A stretch of 64,000 nt of DNA from Massilia eurypsychrophila (GCF_002760655.1 NZ_PDOC01000011.1:1-64000); one strand, 5' to 3'. Numbered from the stretch's first letter, positions 39,673-48,776 are shown. Program-made: numbers and translations. Notes: generated by a model not told the origin, from the letters alone.

Positions 39673-42141
39673 TTAGCCGCAGCTGCCGATGTAGTGGCAC
39701 TCGCTGCAATGGCTGCAGCCGTCGACCTTGTGCAGCGCGTGCGCGCCGCAGTCCGGGCATTTGCGCCCCACGTAGGGCCGCTGCGCCGCCGGCGCCGGCG
39801 GTACCGCGCGGTGCGACATGTCGGCCGCGCCGCCGCCCAGCTGGCGCGCCAGCTCCACTGTCGGCACCTGGTCGCCGTTCTGGTCGAGGAACCCGCGCCG
39901 GATCAGCACCCGCTGCAGCATGAAGGCAATCGCCGCCACCTCCGAATCGTGATACATCGGCACCTCGGTGCCATCGGCGCGCGTGAAGCTGCCGCAGCGA
40001 ACCGGCCCCTTTTCCCACACCACTTCGCGCATGTCGGCCAGCGCCCGCGCCACCGAACTGCCGGCGCGCGCCGCCAGCGACAGCAGGCGCATCGTCGAAG
40101 TGATCCACTGCTGGCCGTCGCTGCGCTGGTTGGCCGGCATGAAGAACTCGAACGGCCGTTCGATCACCACCGGCAGGCCGTCGAGCCGTCCTTCGGCGCG
40201 GATGAAGCTCACCGTCAGATACGCCGCCTTCGGCCCTTCCTGGGTTGTGTAGCGGACCTTGCAGGTGACCGATTCGAGTTCGCCCGATGGCCGGCTGTCG
40301 AAGCGCCGGCGCAGCGGATCCTCATCGGGCAGGGCGGGCGACGATGCCGCCGGCGCCACACTGAGCACGCTGGCCAGGCCCGCATTCGGCCGGTAGGTGG
40401 CCAGGCCCTTCAGGCCCGCGCGCCAGGCATCGCGGTACAGGTCCTTGAATTCGGCATACGGATAATCGGCCGGCACGTTGACGGTTTTCGAAATCGCCGT
40501 GTCGATGAACGGCTGCACCGCCTGCATCATGCCCAGGTGGTCGCGCGCCGCCATCTGCAAGGCCGTGACGAATTGCGCGGGCAGGGCGGCGTCGTCGCTG
40601 ACGTCGTGGCCGAGGTGGCGGTATAGCCGCCACGCGTGGTCCGCCACCTCGTAGCTGCGGGTGCCGCCGTCGGCCATGCGCTTCTTGCGAAAGTAGACCC
40701 ACGAGAAGGCCGGCTCGATGCCGTTCGACGCGTTGTCGGCGAACGCCAGCGTGATCGAGCCGGTCGGCGCGATCGACAGCAGGTGCGAATTGCGGATGCC
40801 ATGTGCGGCGATCCGCGCCCGCAGCGTGGTCGGCAGGCGGCCGACGAACTGGCCGGCCAGGTAGGCGTCGGCATCGAAAAGCGGGAACGGACCTTTTTCA
40901 ATCGCCAGGTCGATCGAGGCGCTATACGCGGCGTCGCGCAATTCTTCCGCGATGCGGGAAGCCACTGCGCGCCCTGCATCGCTGTCGTAGGCGACACCGA
41001 GCATCACCAGGGCGCTGCCGAGTCCGAGGAAGCCGAGGCCCACGCGCCGCTTGGTGCGGCCTTCTTCGGCCTGCTGCGGCAGCGGCCACTCGGTGGCGTC
41101 GAGCGCCAGGTCGAGCATGCGCACGCCGACCGCGGCCACCTCGCGCAGGCGCGCAAAATCGATCGCTGCCTCCGCGGTGAATGGCGCATCGACAAAGCGC
41201 GTCAGATTGATCGAGCCCAGGTCGCAGCAGCCGTACGGCGGCAACGGCTGCTCGCCGCAGGGATTGGTGGCGCACAGCTGCTCGGCGTAGTACAGGTTGT
41301 TTTCGGCGTTGATGCGGTCGATGAACAGCACACCCGGTTCGGCGTGGTCATAGGTCGACTGCATCACCGCCTGCCATAGCAAGGCTGCGTCGAGCGTGCG
41401 GTACACCCACTTGGCGTCGGCGCGCTGGCTGGCGCCGGCGGCGATCTGGTCGTCGGACGGCTCGGCCGCGTGCACCAGGTCGAACGGCTGCTGGTCTTCA
41501 AGCGCCTGCATGAAGGAGTCGGTCACCGCGATCGACAGGTTGAAGTTGGTGAAGGCACCGTCATGCTTGGCCGCGATGAAGCGTTCGATGTCCGGATGGT
41601 CGATGCGCAACACGCCCATCTGGGCGCCGCGGCGCGCGCCGGCCGATTCGACCGTCTTGCATGAAGCGTCGAACACTTCCATGTACGACACCGGCCCGGA
41701 GGCGCGCGAGTGGGTGCCCTTGACCTTGCTGCCGCACGGGCGGATGGCGCTGAAGTCGTAGCCGACGCCGCCGCCGCGTCGCATCGTCTCCGCCGCTTCG
41801 GCGACGGCGGTGTAGATGCCGGGCAGGCCGTCGTGCCAGCCGGTGACCGAGTCGCCCACCGGCTGCACGAAGCAGTTCATCAGCGTCGCCTTCATGCCCA
41901 TGCCGGCCGCCGAATTGATGCGGCCGGCCGGAATGAAGCCTTGCTGCTGCGCCCACAGGAAGCGCGCGGCCATCGCTTCGCGCAGCTCCGCGCTTTCGTA
42001 CTGCGCCAGCGCGTCGGCCACCCGGGCCTGCACCGCGGCGATGGTGTTCTCGCTGCCTTTGGCATACTTCTCGCACAACACGTCGATCGACACTTCCTGC
42101 GCCGGAAGGGTCCGGCCTAACATTTTTTCGCTCGCGTTCAT
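39673..42141 (-). CDS. nrdJ: Adenosylcobalamin-dependent (class II) ribonucleotide reductase
   Basis: An 822-residue reductase that makes deoxynucleotides without oxygen, using B12. It has the substrate-site motif NPCGEQPLPPYGCCDLGSINL, AAGMGMKATLMNCFVQ near the N-terminus, GVGYDFSAIRP, and the barrel segment LSIAPTGSITLAFADN. The C-terminus is Cys-rich (CPDCGAHALHKVDGCSHCSEC), typical of the B12 type. The ATG at 42141 has AGGACAAGA upstream. I looked for a cobalamin riboswitch in the 212-base divergent gap and found only a short hairpin. Placement beside hemN suits growth at low oxygen. Confidence 0.92.
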   Translation of the reverse strand: MNASEKMLGRTLPAQEVSIDVLCEKYAKGSENTIAAVQARVADALAQYESAELREAMAARFLWAQQQGFIPAGRINSAAGMGMKATLMNCFVQPVGDSVTGWHDGLPGIYTAVAEAAETMRRGGGVGYDFSAIRPCGSKVKGTHSRASGPVSYMEVFDASCKTVESAGARRGAQMGVLRIDHPDIERFIAAKHDGAFTNFNLSIAVTDSFMQALEDQQPFDLVHAAEPSDDQIAAGASQRADAKWVYRTLDAALLWQAVMQSTYDHAEPGVLFIDRINAENNLYYAEQLCATNPCGEQPLPPYGCCDLGSINLTRFVDAPFTAEAAIDFARLREVAAVGVRMLDLALDATEWPLPQQAEEGRTKRRVGLGFLGLGSALVMLGVAYDSDAGRAVASRIAEELRDAAYSASIDLAIEKGPFPLFDADAYLAGQFVGRLPTTLRARIAAHGIRNSHLLSIAPTGSITLAFADNASNGIEPAFSWVYFRKKRMADGGTRSYEVADHAWRLYRHLGHDVSDDAALPAQFVTALQMAARDHLGMMQAVQPFIDTAISKTVNVPADYPYAEFKDLYRDAWRAGLKGLATYRPNAGLASVLSVAPAASSPALPDEDPLRRRFDSRPSGELESVTCKVRYTTQEGPKAAYLTVSFIRAEGRLDGLPVVIERPFEFFMPANQRSDGQQWITSTMRLLSLAARAGSSVARALADMREVVWEKGPVRCGSFTRADGTEVPMYHDSEVAAIAFMLQRVLIRRGFLDQNGDQVPTVELARQLGGGAADMSHRAVPPAPAAQRPYVGRKCPDCGAHALHKVDGCSHCSECHYIGSCG

Positions 42142-42353
42142 TCTTGTCCTGATTCTGAGGGCCGGCCGCCACCACGGCGCCAGCCCTGCCCACTATCGGC
42201 GAAGCGCCAGTGGAACTCCTTAAAGCAGGCTAAGGTTTTGCGCATGAGAACCGACTTGCGAGGGCTCTTTACATGGCTTTACATGATCTGGCGGCAAGAA
42301 TTTCGCCAAACTGCCGATAATAGAACCATTACCGACTTGAAGAGAGCGTTATC

Positions 42354-43169
42354 GTGAGTGCAATTAGCAGTGTGGGCGCGGGTGCCGCGGCGTGGCAACC
42401 AAAACGGCCCGACGTGGCCAGGATGAGTGAAGACTTGTTCGCCACACTGGACGCCGACGGCACGGGTTTGGTCGACGAGGCAGAATTTTCCTCTGCGCTG
42501 GGCAAAGTGGGCGTGGCCGAAAGTGATGCCGCGGCGCTGGTGACGCAGCTCGACGGCGACGGCAACGGCAACGGCAACAGCGACGGCAGTGTCAGCAAGG
42601 AAGAGTTAAGCGCTGGCATACAGAAGTTGGCCGATCAATTCGAAGCGCAGTTCAACGCATCGCGCACCACCCAGGCGCACGGCGGCCTGCCGCCACCAGC
42701 GTCGCCCGAGGATGCCTTCGCCGCGATTGACAGTGACGGCGGTGGCAGCATCGACAAGGCCGAGCTGCAGGCGGCGTACGGGCAGGGCGAGGACAGCGCG
42801 CTTGCCGACGAAGTGTTCGGCGCGCTCGATTCCGATGGCGACGACTTGATCAGCAAGGACGAACTGGCGCAGGGCATGCGCGCCGCTGGCGAAGGCGCCG
42901 CTGCGGATGCGCCGCCGCCTGCGCGCGGTGGCGGCATGCCGCCAGGCGGCGCCGGCGAGAAACAGTACGAGCCGGCCGACGCCAACGAAGACGGCACCGT
43001 GACGATCCAGGAGAGCATGGCCTACGAGGCGGAACAGGCCAGCAGGAAAGCGGAATCGACTTCGGACGGCCAGGACGCCGCGCTCGACAAGCTGCTGGCG
43101 CAACTGGCGAAAACCTATGCCGATGCCAGCGGCCCGGCGGCCGGTGGCGCCGTTGCGGTAACCGCCTAG
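42354..43169 (+). CDS. Multi-EF-hand calcium-binding protein
   Basis: A 271-residue protein with about five EF-hand-type loops: DADGTGLVDEAE (about 34-45), an enlarged DGDGNGNGNSDGSVSKEE (about 67-84), DSDGGGSIDKAE, DSDGDDLISKDE and DANEDGTVTIQE. The second loop is longer than 12 residues. A Gly/Pro-rich linker (PPPARGGGMPPGGAG) precedes the last. No signal peptide is visible, so it may be cytosolic or leave by a non-Sec route. GTG 42354 is the start, with AGAGAG 7 bases upstream. It stands alone, divergent from nrdJ. The role is unknown. Confidence 0.75.
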   Translation: MSAISSVGAGAAAWQPKRPDVARMSEDLFATLDADGTGLVDEAEFSSALGKVGVAESDAAALVTQLDGDGNGNGNSDGSVSKEELSAGIQKLADQFEAQFNASRTTQAHGGLPPPASPEDAFAAIDSDGGGSIDKAELQAAYGQGEDSALADEVFGALDSDGDDLISKDELAQGMRAAGEGAAADAPPPARGGGMPPGGAGEKQYEPADANEDGTVTIQESMAYEAEQASRKAESTSDGQDAALDKLLAQLAKTYADASGPAAGGAVAVTA

Positions 43170-43212
43170 CGAGCCGCCGAGCACCGCTCTGCGGCCCCGG
43201 TCTCTCCCCCCC

Positions 43213-43769
43213 GGGGTCAGTGCCGGCAACCAAACACAGGCCCATCCGTTGCCGCGGCTAGCGGCGCAGCGACGAGTCAGTGTACGAATGCCGTCAATCC
43301 GCCGGGGTCAGTGCCGGCAAACGTACACAGGCCCATCCGTTGCCGCAGCTAGAAATCCGCCGGGGTCGAAATCCGCCGGGGTCAGTGCCGGCAAACGTAC
43401 ACAGGCCCATCCGTTGCCGCGGCTAGCGGCGCAGCGACGAGTCCTTATGCGAATGCCCGAAATCCGCCGGGGTCAGTGCCGGCAAACGTACACAGGCCCA
43501 TCCGTTGCCGCGGCTAGCGGCGCAGCGACGAGTCCGTGTACGAATGCCGGCACTGACCCCGCTGGAGAAGTTCCCCTGGGTCAGTGCCAGCAGGAAATCC
43601 GCCGGGGTCAGTATCGGCAAATGGACACAGGCCCAGCCGTTGCCGCGGCTAGCGGCGCAGCGACGAGGAAATCCGCCGGGGTCAGTGCCGGCAAACGAAC
43701 ACAGGCCCATCCGTTGCCGCGGCTAGCGGCGCAGCGACGAGTCCGTGTGCGAATGCCGGCACTGACCCC
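43213..43769. repeat. Array of 92-bp inverted-repeat-ended elements (six copies plus fragments)
   Basis: Copies start at 43213, 43304, 43378, 43469, 43604 and 43678. Two are complete (43469-43560 and 43678-43769): each begins GGGGTCAGTGCCGGCA and ends with its exact reverse complement TGCCGGCACTGACCCC, and the pairing extends further inward with few mismatches (CGTACAC / GTGTACG). The centre contains GCCGCGGCTAGCGGC. The other four lose their right ends. Short pieces at 43362 and 43577 carry only the GGGTC end. Units are joined by AAATCCGCC. Stops occur in all frames between pieces, so the listed open frames are not genes. This fills the 628-base gap 43170-43797. Confidence 0.85.
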
Positions 43770-43797
43770 GCGGGAGACCAGCGCCGGGCGCCTCGGC

Positions 43798-44271
43798 CTA
43801 TCCATCTCGCCCTGGCCCGGCTGGTCGCTGAAACGGCGTCAGGCGCTGCAGGAACAGGTCGAACGCGCCAAGGTCGAAGGCATCGATCGCGTTCTTGAAA
43901 AGCAAACCCAGTTCGGTGTCGCCTTCGAGCGTCAGGCGGCGCCGGAAGAACAGGCTGTCGGGGTCTTCCTCGCGGCGCGCCAGCAGCCACAGGTCGTGCA
44001 GCGAGGCCGCCACCGCCAGGTCCGGCGCGGCGACGGCGGCGTACGGCGCGAAGCCGCTCCCGCGCCAGCTGACGTTGAAGGCGACGCCCATATCGCTGAC
44101 CCGCAGCTGCAGCAGTTTGCCTTCCAGGCCGGCGCGGGTATCGGGCGCCAGTTGCGGCGCCAGCGTCGCGTTGAGCAGGCGCGCGAACAGCCACGAGCCG
44201 GGATAGACTGGCAGGCGCGCGAGCACGCTGCCGATCGGCGGCGCGAGGGGCCGGCGCTGGCGCCAGTTCAT
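43798..44271 (-). CDS. ubiT: UbiT, SCP2-domain accessory factor for O2-independent ubiquinone synthesis
   Basis: A 157-residue SCP2 lipid-carrier-fold protein. It begins with a short Arg/Pro-rich leader, then PVYPGSWLFARLLNATLA, and has the SCP2 core LEGKLLQLRVSDMGVAF and DTELGLLFKNAIDAFDLG. UbiT is thought to present quinone intermediates to the UbiU-UbiV hydroxylase when oxygen is absent. Its ATG overlaps the ubiV stop (ATGA). Its 3' end lies 29 bases from the inverted-repeat array. Confidence 0.87.
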   Translation of the reverse strand: MNWRQRRPLAPPIGSVLARLPVYPGSWLFARLLNATLAPQLAPDTRAGLEGKLLQLRVSDMGVAFNVSWRGSGFAPYAAVAAPDLAVAASLHDLWLLARREEDPDSLFFRRRLTLEGDTELGLLFKNAIDAFDLGAFDLFLQRLTPFQRPAGPGRDG

Positions 44272-45161
44272 GCCGCCACCTGCAGCATGCCGCTCTGGCC
44301 ATACCAATAGCCGTTGCACGGCGGCCCGGGCAGCGTGGGCGCCAGCAGCGCGCGCGCCTCGTCCGGCGCCAGCGCGCCGCGCCGCGCCTGGTCGTAGATG
44401 TCGAGCACCTGCGCGGTGCCGCTGGCCTGCGGGCTGATGCGCAGCACGTCGACGCCGGCCGCGGCAAGCTGGTCCAGTTCTCCGACCAGGCACTGCACCG
44501 ACGAGGATTGCGTCTGGGTGCCGTTCAGTACCAGGAACGGCGCCTGCTCGCGGGTGCGCAGCAGCAGGCCGTCGGGGTGATCGAGGCAGCTGAACTGGCA
44601 GTCGTCCTTCGGCAGGTTGCGGTTTCGGGCGGTAAAGCAGCGCGCCGAAAACGCCAGCGGCATGCGCCCGTGCGCGAAGATCTCGGTTTCCATCGCCGCC
44701 GGCCCGTCGCGCAGCACGTCGATCAACTGATCGCGCCCCATCTCCAGCGGCAGCACCCAGCGCGCCGCGCCCAGTTCGGCCAGCACCGCCAGCGCCGGCC
44801 CGTTGTACAGGTTCAGGTGCGGTCCGGCGACGAACGGCGCGCCCGGCGCCAGGCTATGAACGGCGCCGAAGTCGTTCGCCTCGACCCAGTAGCGGCCGTT
44901 GGTGGCGATCTTGCGCAGCGTTGCCACTTCGCTGGTCGACTCGATCAGCGCCTGGGTCGACAGCACCGCCTGCTTGCCGGCGGCGGCCAGCAGGTCGGCG
45001 ACGTCGAACCAGTCGCTCAGCTTCATCTCGTGGCGGCGCGAACAGACCGTCTCGCCGAGGTAGACGATGTCGGCCGGTCCTTCGGCCACTTGCTGGTAAA
45101 AATCGAACAGGACGGCGCGCGGCCAATAGGTCAGCACGGGGCCAAGGGCCAGCTTTAACAT
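44268..45161 (-). CDS. ubiV: UbiV, U32-family Fe-S protein of O2-independent ubiquinone hydroxylation
   Basis: A 297-residue U32 peptidase-like protein. With UbiU it hydroxylates ubiquinone precursors without O2. The four cluster cysteines C40, C175, C188 and C192 have the spacing known for E. coli UbiV (13 then 4 between the last three). It opens LALGPVLTYWPRAVLFDFYQ. It lies 20 bases after ubiU and overlaps ubiT by 4 bases, so the three form one operon. Confidence 0.92.
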   Translation of the reverse strand: MLKLALGPVLTYWPRAVLFDFYQQVAEGPADIVYLGETVCSRRHEMKLSDWFDVADLLAAAGKQAVLSTQALIESTSEVATLRKIATNGRYWVEANDFGAVHSLAPGAPFVAGPHLNLYNGPALAVLAELGAARWVLPLEMGRDQLIDVLRDGPAAMETEIFAHGRMPLAFSARCFTARNRNLPKDDCQFSCLDHPDGLLLRTREQAPFLVLNGTQTQSSSVQCLVGELDQLAAAGVDVLRISPQASGTAQVLDIYDQARRGALAPDEARALLAPTLPGPPCNGYWYGQSGMLQVAA

Positions 45162-45181
45162 GGGACAGACTCCGTCAGGGG

Positions 45182-46204
45182 TTATTTCCAGGCGCGGTGG
45201 TACGCGCCGAGGGTGTGCTGCTGGCCTTCGGCGACTTTGCCGAGGGCGGCCATCCAGGCCGGATGGACCGAGTAGCGCGCCAGGTTGTGGCGGCAGGCGT
45301 CGAGCGCTTCGCGCCACACCCGCGTCACCTGCGCGACGTAGGCAGGACTGCGCTGGCGGCCCTCGATCTTCACGGCGCGCACGCCGGCGGCGATCAGCTG
45401 CGGCAGCAGTTCGAGCGTATTCAGGCTGGCCGGTTCCTCGATCGCGTAATAACTCTCTCCCTCGACCTCGAAGCGGCCCTTGCACAGCGTCGGATAGCTG
45501 GCATTTTCGTCGTCGCCGTAGCGGTCGATCAGCACGCCGTTCAGGCGCGCCTCCAGCCCTTGCGGCGCGTTTTGCCAGCGCACCGCCTTGGCCGGCGAGC
45601 AGACGCCGGCGGTGTTGGGCGATTCGCCGGTGGCGTACGAGGACAGCGCGCAGCGCCCCTCGACCATCACGCACAGGCTGCCGAATCCGAACACTTCGAT
45701 GTCGACCGGGGTGTTGGCGATCAGCTGGCGCACCTGCGCCATCGACAGCACCCGCGGCAGCACCGCGCGTGCAATGCCGAAATGCCGATGGTAGAAGTTG
45801 ATCGCCTCGTAATTGGTCGCCGAGCCCTGCACCGACAGGTGCAGCGGCAGCGCCGGATGATGTTCGGCGACCCATGCCATCAGCGCCGGATCGGCGCAGA
45901 TCAGGGCGTCGGCGCCGGCTTCGGCGGCGCGCGCGGCGGCGCTGCGCCAGGCGCGCCAGTTGCCGGCCTGCGGATAGGTATTGAGCGCGACGAGTACCTT
46001 GCGGCCACGCTGGTGGGCGTAGGCGATGCCCTGGGCGATGGCTTCGTCGTCGAAATTGAGGCCGGCAAAATTGCGCGCATTGGTGGCGTCGCGAAAGCCC
46101 AGGTAGACGCAGTCGGCGCCGTTATCGACGGCGGCCTTGAGCGCGGGCAGGCTGCCGGCCGGGCAGACCAGCTGCGGCACGGCGGCGTGAGGGTGTGGTG
46201 TCAT
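45182..46204 (-). CDS. ubiU: UbiU, U32-family Fe-S protein of O2-independent ubiquinone hydroxylation
   Basis: A 340-residue partner of UbiV. It opens QLVCPAGSLPALKAAVDNGA, the U32 signature. The cysteines in SLCVMVEGRC, GVCSP and YPTLCKG repeat the C-x6-C-x16-C plus distal C spacing of UbiU. ATG 46204 gives MTPHPHAAV; a TTG at 46222 would add six residues, and neither has a clear ribosome-binding site. It is preceded by the 2-keto-acid decarboxylase gene (gap 20 bases) and followed by ubiV. Confidence 0.92.
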   Translation of the reverse strand: MTPHPHAAVPQLVCPAGSLPALKAAVDNGADCVYLGFRDATNARNFAGLNFDDEAIAQGIAYAHQRGRKVLVALNTYPQAGNWRAWRSAAARAAEAGADALICADPALMAWVAEHHPALPLHLSVQGSATNYEAINFYHRHFGIARAVLPRVLSMAQVRQLIANTPVDIEVFGFGSLCVMVEGRCALSSYATGESPNTAGVCSPAKAVRWQNAPQGLEARLNGVLIDRYGDDENASYPTLCKGRFEVEGESYYAIEEPASLNTLELLPQLIAAGVRAVKIEGRQRSPAYVAQVTRVWREALDACRHNLARYSVHPAWMAALGKVAEGQQHTLGAYHRAWK

Positions 46205-46224
46205 TGGTCGATTCAGTTGCAAGG

Positions 46225-47898
46225 TTAAAGTACCGGTTCGAGCTCGCGCGAACGCGCCAGCGCGAGTGGGGCGGGAATGCTTTGCTGCAGGCGCCGCACG
46301 CCCTTGACGAAGCGCTCGAGCGTGTCGGAGACGACGCCGCGCGGGATCATCACTTCGATCAGCTCGAAGCGGCCGCGCCGCGCCAGCGCCGCATCGAGGG
46401 CGGCGCCCAACCCGGCGCGGGTGGTGACGCGGCAGCCGTTGCCGCCCAGCGCAGCGGCCATGTCGGCGAAGTGCCAGTCGCTCAGGTCGGTGAAGCCGGC
46501 GCCCGGCTCGAACGCGCGCAGCATCTCCCAGCTGCAGTTGTTAAAGACGATGACGATCGGGTCCCAGCCGTAGCGCTGGCAGTTGCCCAGCTCCCAGCCG
46601 GTCATCTGGAAAGCGCCGTCGCCGACCAGGATCACGGGACGGCCGGCGCCGCCGGCCTGCAGGCCAAGGCCGGCCGGCACGCCGTAGCCCATGGTGGCGT
46701 AGTAGCCCGGCGCCACCAGCGCCGTGTGCGCGATGTCGAGCGCGGTAAACAGGCAGTCGCCGATGTCGGCCGCCAGCGGCAGGCCGGGGTGCGCCGCCAG
46801 CACGTCGTTGACGGCGCGCGCGATGTCGCGCGGGGCGATCGGCGCGGCATCGCGCGGCAGGTCATGCGGGTAGGCCGGCGGCGCCAGCGCGCTCGCTTGC
46901 GTGCCGATCCGCTGCCCGTGTTCGAGCAGGGCGTCCACCAGCGCCTCGAGCGGTATCGCGGGGTACACCTGATAGCCCATGCTGACGGCGCCGTCGTGCG
47001 CATGGATGGAGGCGTGCAGATCGATCGTCTTGCCCGACGCGCCGAAGTTGGTGTCGGAGACAATCACGCCGAGCATGAACAGCGCGTCGGACTGCTCGAC
47101 CGCGGCCGACAGCGCGGCCGGTCCGGCCACGCCGAGGTAGGTGCCGAGCAGCGCGACGTCGGTATCGGCCAGCAGGCCGCGACCCATGAACGTGGTCGCC
47201 ACCGGGATGTTGAGCAGTTGCGCCAGGCGCGCGACCTTGTGCTCGATGCCGTAGCGGCGGATCTCGACGCCCACCAGCAGCAGCGGCGCGCGTGCCTGCG
47301 CCAGCCGCGCCAGGATCGCTTCGGTGCAGGCGGCCAGCGCGCGTGGCTGCGCGGCGGGCGGCGCCAGGTGCGGCACCGGCGCGCACGGCATCAGGACCAT
47401 GTCGCGCGGCAGTTCGATATACACGGGGCGCGAATGGGCCAGGCAACTGGCCAGCACGCGCGCGATGTCCGCCGGCGCGCGCGCGGCGTCGTCCAGCACC
47501 ACCTGGTCGCAGGTAATCTCGCGAAAGATGGCCAGCTGCGAGTCGAGCGTCTTGGCCTGGTGGTGCAGCAGGTAGCCGCTGCGGCGCTCGGCGGCGCCGG
47601 GCGCACCGGAAATGACCACCAGCGGCACCTTTTCGGCGTACGAGGAGGCCACCGCGTTGACCATGTTGAGCGCGCCGGCGCCGTAGGTCACCGCCGCCAC
47701 GCCCAGCCGGGTGTGGTAGCGCGCCGCCGCGTCGGCGGCAAAGCCGACCCCTGGCTCGTGGCTGAGGGTGAACATGGGAAGGATGGCGGTGGTCTCGACC
47801 TGGCGAAAGAACGCCAGGATGAAGTCGCCCGGGATGCCGAATATTTCGCGCGCGCCGTGCTGGTGCAGTGCGTGCAGGAGTGCCTGTGACAGGTTCAT
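46225..47898 (-). CDS. Thiamine-diphosphate-dependent 2-keto-acid decarboxylase (indolepyruvate/phenylpyruvate type)
   Basis: A 557-residue TPP enzyme. The catalytic Glu lies in TLSHEPGVGFAADAAARY. The TPP/Mg motif is VGDGAFQMTGWELGNCQRYG ending in FNN. A middle domain is present. The sequence is closest, as I recall, to Azospirillum-type phenylpyruvate/indolepyruvate decarboxylases, which turn aromatic keto acids into aldehydes and can contribute to auxin or phenylacetate formation; pyruvate decarboxylase is less likely. It heads an apparent operon with ubiUVT (20-base gap), an unusual partnership. A TTAA palindrome lies about 75 bases upstream. Confidence 0.75.
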   Translation of the reverse strand: MNLSQALLHALHQHGAREIFGIPGDFILAFFRQVETTAILPMFTLSHEPGVGFAADAAARYHTRLGVAAVTYGAGALNMVNAVASSYAEKVPLVVISGAPGAAERRSGYLLHHQAKTLDSQLAIFREITCDQVVLDDAARAPADIARVLASCLAHSRPVYIELPRDMVLMPCAPVPHLAPPAAQPRALAACTEAILARLAQARAPLLLVGVEIRRYGIEHKVARLAQLLNIPVATTFMGRGLLADTDVALLGTYLGVAGPAALSAAVEQSDALFMLGVIVSDTNFGASGKTIDLHASIHAHDGAVSMGYQVYPAIPLEALVDALLEHGQRIGTQASALAPPAYPHDLPRDAAPIAPRDIARAVNDVLAAHPGLPLAADIGDCLFTALDIAHTALVAPGYYATMGYGVPAGLGLQAGGAGRPVILVGDGAFQMTGWELGNCQRYGWDPIVIVFNNCSWEMLRAFEPGAGFTDLSDWHFADMAAALGGNGCRVTTRAGLGAALDAALARRGRFELIEVMIPRGVVSDTLERFVKGVRRLQQSIPAPLALARSRELEPVL

Positions 47899-47970
47899 GG
47901 GGGCTCGATGAAGGGTGGGCCAGCCCGTGCCGGCCCACACGCAATGTATCGCGGGCCGCCGCTGTGGCGC

Positions 47971-47986
47971 CTTAATCTGAGTTAAG
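47971..47986. promoter_or_regulatory. CTTAA-N6-TTAAG palindrome upstream of the decarboxylase-ubiUVT operon
   Basis: CTTAATCTGAGTTAAG is an inverted repeat 73 bases upstream of the decarboxylase ATG. It resembles the TTAAT-N4-ATTAA palindrome at the norB promoter and a degenerate FNR/Dnr box. Anaerobic control of ubiUVT is known in other bacteria; the site itself is only a candidate. Confidence 0.35.
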
Positions 47987-48193
47987 CAATGGCGAGCCGG
48001 CGTCGAGTGCGGCCGGCAGGAAAAGCGACGAAGGCGCGCTCGCTGCCAGCCGGTACTGGCCGCGTGGGCAGAGCCATGCACACCGCGTTGCGTGCTTGCG
48101 CGTTCAAATACGATTACTATTTCAAGCAAATGGCTGGAACCGTAGCGCGATCGGCTCCAGCTCCGTTGTTACCTTTGACTGGGAAAATACATC

Positions 48194-48619
48194 ATGCAAA
48201 ACAATACGACAGTTCATACCAGCACCGATGACACCGGCAAGCTTGTCTTGCGCGCCGCACTGGCGATCATGTTGCTGTTCCACGGCTATGCCAAGGTCAC
48301 CGGCGGCATCGGCTTCATTACCGGCATGCTGGCCAAAGCCGGCGCACCCGCTGCACTTGGCTACCTGGTCTACGTTGGCGAAGTCATCGCGCCGCTGATG
48401 ATCCTGGTCGGCATCTTCACCCGTCCCGCCGCGCTGGTCGTGGCGATCAACATGATCGTCGCCGTCTTGCTGGTCCACACCAGCGAGTTCTTCACGATCG
48501 ACAAGACCGGCGGCTGGGCGCTCGAGTTGCAGGGCATGTTCTTCTTCGCCGCGGTGGCCGTCGCGCTGCTCGGCGCCGGCCGTTACAGCCTTGGTGGCGC
48601 GACCGGCCGCTACAACTGA
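48194..48619 (+). CDS. DoxX family membrane protein
   Basis: A 141-residue inner-membrane protein with four helices. The DoxX pattern is clear: LRAALAIMLLFHGYAKVTGG, YVGEVIAPLMILVGIFTRPAAL, then HTSEFFTIDKTGGWALELQ. DoxX-like proteins are small redox-associated membrane proteins of unclear function. The gene stands alone between the decarboxylase operon and the cytochrome operon. A GC-rich inverted repeat (CGCCGC / GGCGGCG) lies just after the stop. Confidence 0.82.
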   Translation: MQNNTTVHTSTDDTGKLVLRAALAIMLLFHGYAKVTGGIGFITGMLAKAGAPAALGYLVYVGEVIAPLMILVGIFTRPAALVVAINMIVAVLLVHTSEFFTIDKTGGWALELQGMFFFAAVAVALLGAGRYSLGGATGRYN

Positions 48620-48776
48620 CGAATCAAGTCGCCGCTGGGAAACCTTCGGCGGCGGCGCCCACACCCGCGCACGACACGCGAACGCACAGAAGCTCCAAAG
48701 GACAATCGTGCTAATGTAAAGACACGGCCGTAGACTCGCTTCGTGTCAGGCAAGCTCACGCGACAAGGTGTGTTTC

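Noticed and set aside
42142-42353. Cobalamin riboswitch upstream of nrdJ
   Set aside because: I looked on the minus strand for the B12 box and the conserved core and saw only a short CCACTGGC...GCC...AGTGG hairpin.
43213-43769. CRISPR array
   Set aside because: Units are 92 bp with inverted ends and are truncated irregularly. There are no unique spacers of constant length and no cas genes.
43249-44310. 353-residue plus-strand frame through the repeat array
   Set aside because: It translates the repeat units (recurring PLPRLAAQRRV) and then the antisense of ubiT; not a protein-coding gene.
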